A stretch of DNA of 6,909 nt from Halomonas sp. (GTDB taxonomy: Bacteria; Pseudomonadota; Gammaproteobacteria; Pseudomonadales; Halomonadaceae), in assembly GCA_003560175.1 (NCBI GenBank), contig PWIZ01000332.1, forward strand, positions 1-6,909, written 5' to 3'. Below the pieces are notes generated by a model. That model saw only the letters and a program-made list of their open reading frames with translations, was not told the origin of the DNA and searched no databases. The translations under genes and the position numbers were made by a program. This document shows, one piece after another, positions 1-5,302 of this stretch; within the stretch, counting starts at the first letter, position 1, and every line of letters begins with the position of its first letter.

Positions 1-1
1 A

Positions 2-79
2 GTTGCCAGCGGGCAGAAGCTCCCCTGGCAAACCGAGAACGCCGGTCACGCTCTCAACGCTCTGGCGGCGAGAGCCTGA
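2..79 (+). CDS. Possible 3' end of an unrecognised rightward gene (partial)
   Basis: A reading frame is open from the left edge for 25 codons and stops at TGA 77-79. It ends in the residues NAGHALNALAARA. Nineteen of the 25 codons end in G or C, as expected for a coding stretch in this genome, and the residue mix looks protein-like. The frame is convergent with barA, whose stop lies 47 bases further right. The fragment is too short to assign to a family, so I give no function. An open minus-strand frame also covers this stretch, so coding on this strand is only the better of two weak options. Confidence 0.3.
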   Translation, partial: VASGQKLPWQTENAGHALNALAARA

Positions 80-81
80 AG

Positions 82-112
82 CCCCGCATCGATGCGTCGC
101 ATGATGCGTGGG
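82..112. repeat. Inverted-repeat cluster between convergent gene ends, possible terminator
   Basis: Bases 82-90 (CCCCGCATC) can pair with 103-112 (GATGCGTGGG) with one bulged T, giving a nine-pair GC-rich stem. The loop 92-102 is itself an odd palindrome (ATGCG-T-CGCAT). Bases 85-96 form the perfect palindrome CGCATCGATGCG, so several folds compete. It lies downstream of the barA stop and of the possible rightward gene end, where a bidirectional terminator would sit. No T-tract follows on either strand, so intrinsic termination is not established. Confidence 0.3.
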
Positions 113-126
113 AGTGTTCACGAGGG

Positions 127-2823
127 TTAGCTGTTGATGGCCTTCGTTTCAGACCCTGCCCAGGCACGCAGATCCGCCATGGCGGCGAAGAGGTCATCCA
201 TCAGCGGCGTCACCGCCTCTCGGCCGCGGGTCCTCAGCCGAGTCTCCAGGGATTCGGCGATCAGCCCCAGCCGAGGCGCCCCGCAGTAGCGGCAGGCGCC
301 ATTGAGGGAATGAATGCCATCCAGCAGCGCCTCATCGTCTCCCTCCGCCAGGGCGTGACGCAGCGCGGCCTCGTTCTCCTCCAGCCCGGCCGCCAGGCGT
401 TCCAGCAGTTCCCTGGCCAGCGACGCTCTCCCGCCCGCCAATCGTGCACCAAGCTCCAGGTCCACGGTGGGCAGTTCGCCTTCATCGGCAGCGGGCCCTG
501 GGGCCGCGGTTATCATGGGCGCGTTCTCCAGCGGCGGTGAAGGTATCGCCTCCGGCTCCGGTAGCGCCACGGCCAGGTGACGATGCAGTGCGTCACGCAG
601 CTTGCCGGCGTCCACCGGCTTTACCAAGACGTCATCCAGTCCGCTGGCTAGCAGTCGGCGGCGCTCCTCCTCAAGCACGTGGGCGGTCACCGCCACCACC
701 GGCGTGTTGCGCCAGCTGCCGCCCAGGCGTCGCAGCGCCCGGGTGGCTGCCACGCCGTCCATGCCGGGCATGCGAATATCCATCAGCACCAGATCGAAAG
801 CCTGCTCGCGCGCGAGCGCCAGGGCCTCCTCGCCGCTGTCGGCCAGGCTGACCTCGATGCCGGGACCGGCGATCAGTTCGCGCAGCAACAGGCGATTCGA
901 TTCGGTGTCGTCCACTGCCAGCAGGCGCAGTGGACGAGGTGTCGTGGTTGGCTGGTTCGCCGCTGACGGGCATTCGCTCTGGCCCAGGACCCCCGCCACG
1001 GCGGTGGCCAGGGTGGCACGTGCCACCGGCTTGGCGTGGATCTCACCGCCGTGGGGCAGCGGCAGGCTGGGCAGGTCTAGGGGGTTGGCGTTGGCCAGCA
1101 GCAGGGCCGGGCATGCCAGCTCGGCCAGGCGGCGCTGCCAGATTCCTACCTCATCCGCGGCGAGGGGCATGCGCGGCAGGCTGGCGACCAGCAGGGCCGG
1201 TGGGCCGCTTCCGGGAGAGGGGGCGACGGCGTCCACTGGCCGGGCGCCCCAGCGCGAGAAGAGATGGTGAAGCGCTCGGCGAGTGGCGTGGTGGGGCTCC
1301 TCGATCAGCACCGTCTGCCCGGCGAGGCGCAGCTCGGGTGGACGCTCGGGAGTCTCGCTGCCTTCCAGGGGGAGGGTGAAGGAGAAGGTGGTGCCCTGGC
1401 CGGGCTCGCTCTCCACGCCGATCTCCCCGCCCATCTGCTCTACCAGCTGGCGGCAGATGGTCAGACCCAGCCCGGTGCCCCCGAACTCCCGGGCGTGGCT
1501 GGGTTCGGTCTGCTGGTAGGCCTGGAAGAGAAGGCGCTGGCGCTCCGGGGAGAGGCCGATGCCGGTGTCGGTGACGCTGATCCGCAGCGTTACCCTGCCG
1601 GGGTCGGCCTGCTCCATCATGACACGAACCACCACTTCGCCCTGTCGGGTGAACTTTAGTGCATTGTGCACCAGGTTGGTGAGCACTTGCTGAATGCGCA
1701 TCGGATCGCCGTTGAGCTCGCTGGGCACGTCGTCATACACCAGGCCTAGCAGTTGCAGTTCCTTCTGGTGGGCCAGCGGTGCCTGCAGGCCGAGCACCTC
1801 ATCCACTAGGGCGACCATATCCAGCGGCAGACGCTCCAGCTCCATATGACCGGCTTCGAGCTTGGAGAAATCGAGTACGTCGTTGACCAGCATCAGCAGG
1901 TTGCCGGAGGCGCGCTGGACGTGCTCGAGCCACTCCTGCTGGCGCGGCTCCAGTCGCGAGCGGTCGAGCAGGCGGCAGAAGCCGATGATGCCGTTCAGCG
2001 GGGTGCGGATCTCATGGCTCATGTTGGCCAGGAATTCCGACTTTATGCGGTTGGCCTCCACGGCGCGGCGATGGGCGATGTCGAGTTCGATATTCTGGAC
2101 CTCGATGGTCTCCATTGACTCCTCGAGCTCAGCGGTGGCCTGCTCGATCTGACGCTGCGTCTCCAGTCGGCCCTGGGCCAGATGGTTGCTCAGGGCGTTG
2201 ACCCGCTCGGTCAGGCCGGCGAGCTCGCCCGGGGAGGGGGGCAGGTCGGGAGGGCTCTCACTCCTGGCAAGCCGGGAGAGGGCGTCGTCCACGGCGGCCA
2301 AAGGGGGGTGCAGGCGCCGGTAGGCGGTGAAGGTAAGGCCTCCCAGCAGCAGGGCGGCAGCCGCCAGCAGCAGGGCGCTGAGACCGATCCGGCGGTAGTA
2401 GTCCAGCAACAGGGGGCTGGCGTCCACGTCGAGCACCAGCCAGGTCGATTCGAGGCCCGATAGTGGCGCCTGAAGCCGCCATTCGGCGCCCTGTTGGTCG
2501 AGATGCCGCGCCTCGTTACGGGGGGCGGTCGGTGGCGAGCGAAGCCGGCCCAGCTGCAACAACGTCTCCCCACGGGCATTGATGATGCCCAGGGCGCGGA
2601 TCTCATCGAGCTCCAGCAGGCGTGTCGCCGTGGCCTCCCATTGCGCGGCATCATCGGCATCGTTCAGCAGGGGCGTGAGCAGGTCGACGGCCTGCTCCAG
2701 GCGGGACTGAAGCTGTTCGGCATGGTCTGAGTGGTGCAGCGACAGGGTCGTCACGGCGAGCAGCAGCATCAGCAGCCAGGGCACAATCAGGCCGGTCAGC
2801 AGCAGGCGGAACTTCAAGGACAT
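127..2823 (-). CDS. barA: Hybrid sensor histidine kinase BarA/GacS
   Basis: Inner-membrane tripartite kinase that, in this family, phosphorylates the response regulator UvrY/GacA, which activates the Csr/Rsm small RNAs. The protein is 898 residues (E. coli BarA is about 918). Segments: TM1 about 6-28, periplasmic sensor about 29-146, TM2 about 147-167, HAMP and coiled coil about 168-262, then the H-box SHEIRTPLNG with phospho-accepting His270. The ATPase domain has an N-box near 375-392, DTGIG near 419 and GGTGLGL near 448. A degenerate receiver (about 501-614) precedes a true receiver (AVDD, phospho-Asp682 in LMDIRMPGMDG, Thr713, Lys735). A C-terminal HPt domain carries His838 in IHSLNGACRYCG. 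An in-frame ATG 75 bases upstream (2898) has no Shine-Dalgarno and would prepend a Pro-rich stretch. The chosen ATG begins MSLKFRLLL just before TM1, as in BarA, and has AGAGAG seven bases ahead. It is divergent from the cysM operon. gacS is an equally valid name. Confidence 0.94.
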   Translation of the reverse strand: MSLKFRLLLTGLIVPWLLMLLLAVTTLSLHHSDHAEQLQSRLEQAVDLLTPLLNDADDAAQWEATATRLLELDEIRALGIINARGETLLQLGRLRSPPTAPRNEARHLDQQGAEWRLQAPLSGLESTWLVLDVDASPLLLDYYRRIGLSALLLAAAALLLGGLTFTAYRRLHPPLAAVDDALSRLARSESPPDLPPSPGELAGLTERVNALSNHLAQGRLETQRQIEQATAELEESMETIEVQNIELDIAHRRAVEANRIKSEFLANMSHEIRTPLNGIIGFCRLLDRSRLEPRQQEWLEHVQRASGNLLMLVNDVLDFSKLEAGHMELERLPLDMVALVDEVLGLQAPLAHQKELQLLGLVYDDVPSELNGDPMRIQQVLTNLVHNALKFTRQGEVVVRVMMEQADPGRVTLRISVTDTGIGLSPERQRLLFQAYQQTEPSHAREFGGTGLGLTICRQLVEQMGGEIGVESEPGQGTTFSFTLPLEGSETPERPPELRLAGQTVLIEEPHHATRRALHHLFSRWGARPVDAVAPSPGSGPPALLVASLPRMPLAADEVGIWQRRLAELACPALLLANANPLDLPSLPLPHGGEIHAKPVARATLATAVAGVLGQSECPSAANQPTTTPRPLRLLAVDDTESNRLLLRELIAGPGIEVSLADSGEEALALAREQAFDLVLMDIRMPGMDGVAATRALRRLGGSWRNTPVVAVTAHVLEEERRRLLASGLDDVLVKPVDAGKLRDALHRHLAVALPEPEAIPSPPLENAPMITAAPGPAADEGELPTVDLELGARLAGGRASLARELLERLAAGLEENEAALRHALAEGDDEALLDGIHSLNGACRYCGAPRLGLIAESLETRLRTRGREAVTPLMDDLFAAMADLRAWAGSETKAINS

Positions 2824-2830
2824 CGGCAGG

Positions 2831-2836
2831 CTCTCT
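2831..2836 (-). promoter_or_regulatory. Ribosome binding site of barA
   Basis: On the minus strand AGAGAG lies seven bases before the ATG at 2823. It is a modest Shine-Dalgarno match, but no comparable motif precedes the alternative upstream ATG at 2898, so it supports the shorter start. Confidence 0.45.
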
Positions 2837-2852
2837 GCAGTTGGCAGCCTCC

Positions 2853-2861
2853 AGTATGGCA
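2853..2861 (-). promoter_or_regulatory. Candidate extended -10 promoter for barA
   Basis: On the minus strand this reads TGCCATACT: a TGn extension directly followed by CATACT, which matches four of six bases of TATAAT. Transcription would start near 2846, leaving a leader of roughly 20 bases. The best -35 match, TGGACA (minus strand, 2884-2879, five of six to TTGACA), is 20 bases away. That is too far for a standard promoter, although extended -10 promoters depend less on a -35. This is inference from motif only. Confidence 0.33.
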
Positions 2862-2878
2862 CAGGGGGGGAGGATGCC

Positions 2879-2907
2879 TGTCCACCCCGCGGTGGCATGG
2901 ATATAAT
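2879..2907 (+). promoter_or_regulatory. Sigma-70 type promoter of the cysM-rlmD-relA operon
   Basis: A perfect -10 hexamer TATAAT lies at 2902-2907 in an otherwise GC-rich region. Seventeen bases upstream is a weak -35, TGTCCA at 2879-2884 (three of six to TTGACA). The expected start is near 2914, giving a leader of about 26 bases before the cysM ATG. The weak -35 suggests that an activator or repressor could set its strength. No other clear promoter is seen before rlmD or relA, so this one probably drives all three genes. Confidence 0.6.
2882..2895. repeat. Inverted repeat CCACC-N4-GGTGG in the promoter spacer, possible operator
   Basis: The perfect five-base arms CCACC (2882-2886) and GGTGG (2891-2895) flank CCGC. 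The dyad overlaps the end of the weak -35 and fills the spacer, ending six bases before the -10 box. That position is typical of a repressor site, or of an activator that remodels the spacer. No regulator can be named from the sequence. Confidence 0.35.
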
Positions 2908-2921
2908 GACTTAACGCTCTA

Positions 2922-2935
2922 TTCCACAAGGAAGG
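2922..2935 (+). promoter_or_regulatory. cysM ribosome binding site with small hairpin and CsrA-like motif
   Basis: AAGGAAGG at 2928-2935 is the Shine-Dalgarno of cysM; its AAGGA core ends seven bases before the ATG. TTCC (2922-2925) can pair with GGAA (2930-2933) across the loop ACAA, which would partly hide the site. The stretch ACAAGGAAGG (2926-2935) matches eight of ten bases of the CsrA/RsmA consensus ACARGGAUGU. The Shine-Dalgarno role is solid; CsrA binding is speculation. Confidence 0.6.
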
Positions 2936-2939
2936 TTGC

Positions 2940-3836
2940 ATGCATTTCTCCACCCTCGAGGATGTCGTCGGCAACACGCCGTTGGTCCGCCTCAAGCGCA
3001 TCAACGCCGGTCGCAACAATGTCCTGCTGGCCAAGCTGGAGGGCAATAACCCCGCCGGTTCGGTGAAGGACCGCCCGGCCCTCTCCATGCTCGTGCAGGC
3101 CGAGGCGCGTGGCGAGATCACCCCCGGCGACACCCTGGTGGAGGCGACTTCGGGCAATACCGGTATTGCCCTGGCCATGGCGGCGGCCATCAGGGGCTAC
3201 CGCATGGTGCTGATCATGCCCGAGAACGCCTCCGAGGAGCGCAAGCAGGCCATGGCCGCCTTCGGCGCCGAATTGATTACCGTCAGCAAGGAGGGCGGCA
3301 TGGAGGAGGCCCGCGACGTGGCCGAGGCCATGCTGGCCCGCGGTGAGGGTAAGCGTCTGGACCAGTTCGCCAACCCCGATAACCCCCTGGCCCACTACCG
3401 GGGTACCGGTCCCGAGATCTGGGAGCAGACCGCTGGTCGGGTGACCCACTTCGTCAGCTCCATGGGCACCACCGGCACCATTATGGGCGTCTCCAAGGCA
3501 CTGAAGGAGCGCAATCCCGAGGTGCAGATCATCGGCCTGCAGCCGGAGGACGGTGCCAGCATCGCCGGCATTCGCCGCTGGCCGCCGGAATATCTGCCCA
3601 GTATCTTCGATGCCAGCCGGGTCGACCGGGTGATCGATATCGGTCAGCGCGAGGCCGAGGAGCACATGCGGCGGCTGGCCCGCGAGGAGGGGATTCTCGC
3701 CGGGGTCTCGTCGGGCGGGTCCCTGGCCGGTGCCCTGCGCGTGGCCGAGGAGGTCGAAGACGCGGTCATCGCGTTTATCGTTTGTGACCGCGGCGACCGC
3801 TATCTTTCCACCGGCCTATTCGCCCCGGAGGCTTGA
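2940..3836 (+). CDS. cysM: Cysteine synthase B (O-acetylserine sulfhydrylase B)
   Basis: Cytoplasmic PLP enzyme that makes cysteine from O-acetylserine and sulfide; the CysM form also accepts thiosulfate, giving S-sulfocysteine. The 298 residues nearly match E. coli CysM (303). Visible features: N-terminal GNTPLV (11-16), the PLP Schiff-base Lys43 in NPAGSVKDR, the substrate loop TSGNTG (70-75), the phosphate-binding loop GTTGT (176-180), SSGG (257-260) and CDRGDRYLSTG (282-292). The motif GIRRWPPEYLP (210-220) and the short C terminus point to CysM rather than CysK. The ATG follows a good Shine-Dalgarno and a TATAAT promoter. It is first in the operon; rlmD begins one base after its TGA, and its last codons contain the rlmD ribosome binding site. 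No CysB site could be identified. Confidence 0.95.
   Translation: MHFSTLEDVVGNTPLVRLKRINAGRNNVLLAKLEGNNPAGSVKDRPALSMLVQAEARGEITPGDTLVEATSGNTGIALAMAAAIRGYRMVLIMPENASEERKQAMAAFGAELITVSKEGGMEEARDVAEAMLARGEGKRLDQFANPDNPLAHYRGTGPEIWEQTAGRVTHFVSSMGTTGTIMGVSKALKERNPEVQIIGLQPEDGASIAGIRRWPPEYLPSIFDASRVDRVIDIGQREAEEHMRRLAREEGILAGVSSGGSLAGALRVAEEVEDAVIAFIVCDRGDRYLSTGLFAPEA
3826..3831 (+). promoter_or_regulatory. Ribosome binding site of rlmD inside the end of cysM
   Basis: CGGAGG lies six bases before the ATG at 3838 and within the final codons of cysM. It fixes the rlmD start at 3838 rather than at the next in-frame ATG (3844), which would be 12 bases away. Its place within a translated region suggests coupling of rlmD to cysM translation. 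Confidence 0.75.
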
Positions 3837-3837
3837 A

Positions 3838-5289
3838 ATGGCAATGCTGGGCAAGCGGCGGCCACGCCGCGAACGTTCGGGGGTATCCGGGCTGCAGGGG
3901 CGTCAGGCTCCTCAGGGGGCGGCAGTCGCTGCTGACGCCCGTGACGATGAGTCCCGGGGTGTCACCATCGAGCGCCTGGCCCATGATGGCCGTGGCCTGG
4001 CCCACGACGCGGCCGGCAAGACGCTGTTCGTGGAGGGGGCGCTGCCCGGGGAGCGGGTCGAGGCGGCGGTGCATCTCACCCGCAAGCGCTTCGACGAGGC
4101 CCACGTCCGCGAGCTCATCCAGGCCTCCCCCGAGCGGGCCACGCCTCCCTGCGCCTACTACGGACGCTGTGGCGGCTGCGACCTTCAGCACCTGGCCGTG
4201 CCCGCCCAGCGCCGCCACAAACAAGCAGTACTGATCGACCTGCTGGTCCGCCAGGGTGTCGATGTGCCCGGCGAACCGCAGCTGCTGGCCGGGGCCGACC
4301 ATGGCTATCGCCGTCGCGCCCGGCTGGGGGTCAAGGTGGGCGCAGAGGGGCAGGTCCATCTCGGCTTCCGGGCTCACCACAGCCATCGCCTGGTGGATAT
4401 CGAGCGCTGTACCATCCTGGTGCCGGCACTCGATGTCCTGCTGGCGCCGCTGCACCACCAGGTGGCATCCCTCGATGCGCCGCGGCAGGTGGGACACCTG
4501 GAACTGCTCGACAGCGATCAGGGCGCGGTATTGCTGGTGCGCCAGCTCAAGGAGCACGCTGCCGATCGCGCCAGCTGGCTGGACTTTGCCGCCCAGCACG
4601 GTCTTCACCTGGCCTGGCTGGCGGGGCGCGAGTCGCCGACGCTCGAGTGGCTGACCCCGACACCGGCGCTGAGCGTTCGAGTGCCATCGGCCCCTGGCGC
4701 ATCGGGCATCGCCGAGGAACTGACGCTGGGTTTCGCCCCGGGGGACTTTCTGCAGGCCAATGCCGAGGTCAATCGGCAGATGGTGGCCACCGCCCTGACC
4801 TGGCTCGATGACCTGGAGGGCGCGGCACTGCTGGACCTGTTCGCCGGTGTGGGCAACTTCAGCCTGCCGCTGGCGTCTGCTGGCGCCAGGGTGACGGCGG
4901 TGGAGGGCAGCCCGACCATGATCGCTCGTCTGGCCGATAACGCCCGCGGCAATTCACGAGAGAGGCGGCTGACGGTGACGGCCCGGCAGGCGGATCTGAA
5001 CGATGCCGAGGCGGTGAAGGCCCTGCTGGTCGAGGTCGCGCCGGATGCCCTGCTGCTCGACCCGCCCCGCGTGGGCGCCGATGCCGTCTGCTCGGCGCTG
5101 GTGGCGTCGCCGGTACCCAGGGTGCTCTATGTCTCCTGTGATCCGGCCACCCTGGCGCGGGATGCGGCACGCCTTGTGCATGGGGGTTATCGGCTGACGC
5201 GCATCGCCGTGGCCGACATGTTCGTGCATACCTCACACCTGGAATCGATGCTGCTGTTCGAGCACTCGCGGATAGGACAGCGGCGGTAA
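3838..5289 (+). CDS. rlmD: 23S rRNA (uracil-1939-C5)-methyltransferase RlmD
   Basis: S-adenosylmethionine-dependent RNA methyltransferase, formerly RumA, that methylates U1939 of 23S rRNA. Domains in the 483 residues: a TRAM RNA-binding domain about 41-96, an iron-sulfur site from Cys105, Cys111, Cys114 (CAYYGRCGGC) and Cys191, a central RNA-binding region, then the Rossmann methyltransferase fold. That fold shows the SAM-contact motif FLQAN (Gln306), LDLFAGVGNF (332-341), LLDPPR (Asp408), the nucleophile Cys434 in YVSCDPATLARD and the catalytic base Glu469 in HLES. All catalytic and cluster residues are present. It is about 50 residues longer than E. coli RlmD (433), mainly through an N-terminal extension of about 40 residues whose first 13 are strongly basic. 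The frame stays open upstream into cysM, but the CGGAGG ribosome binding site supports this ATG. The stop overlaps the relA Shine-Dalgarno. Confidence 0.95.
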   Translation: MAMLGKRRPRRERSGVSGLQGRQAPQGAAVAADARDDESRGVTIERLAHDGRGLAHDAAGKTLFVEGALPGERVEAAVHLTRKRFDEAHVRELIQASPERATPPCAYYGRCGGCDLQHLAVPAQRRHKQAVLIDLLVRQGVDVPGEPQLLAGADHGYRRRARLGVKVGAEGQVHLGFRAHHSHRLVDIERCTILVPALDVLLAPLHHQVASLDAPRQVGHLELLDSDQGAVLLVRQLKEHAADRASWLDFAAQHGLHLAWLAGRESPTLEWLTPTPALSVRVPSAPGASGIAEELTLGFAPGDFLQANAEVNRQMVATALTWLDDLEGAALLDLFAGVGNFSLPLASAGARVTAVEGSPTMIARLADNARGNSRERRLTVTARQADLNDAEAVKALLVEVAPDALLLDPPRVGADAVCSALVASPVPRVLYVSCDPATLARDAARLVHGGYRLTRIAVADMFVHTSHLESMLLFEHSRIGQRR

Positions 5290-5293
5290 GGAG
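5288..5293 (+). promoter_or_regulatory. Ribosome binding site of relA overlapping the rlmD stop
   Basis: AAGGAG shares its first two bases with the rlmD TAA stop and lies nine bases before the relA ATG at 5303. Ribosomes finishing rlmD would clear or expose it, which suggests translational coupling. Confidence 0.7.
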
Positions 5294-5302
5294 CAACACC
5301 CG

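Noticed and set aside
1..121. Open minus-strand frame from a GTG at 121-119 running off the left edge
   Set aside because: It starts five bases after the barA stop but has no Shine-Dalgarno, and the 40 visible codons (beginning VNTPTHHATHR) do not look like a known protein start. Too weak to list as a gene.
671..1659. Plus-strand open frames within barA (up to 222 codons)
   Set aside because: They are antisense to conserved kinase and receiver domains, are rich in Arg, Ala, Gly and Pro and show no domain, so they are shadows.
2824..2898. Longer barA start adding 25 residues
   Set aside because: The upstream ATG has no Shine-Dalgarno, it lies only 3 bases from the cysM TATAAT box, and the added residues are Pro-rich and unlike BarA N termini.
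2919..3665. Minus-strand open frame of 248 codons opposite cysM
   Set aside because: It is antisense to a confidently identified cysM, is biased in composition and has no recognisable motifs, so it is a shadow frame.
3730..3837. Longer rlmD start inside cysM adding 36 residues
   Set aside because: The extension overlaps the end of cysM out of frame and looks like shadow translation, whereas CGGAGG sits six bases before the ATG at 3838.
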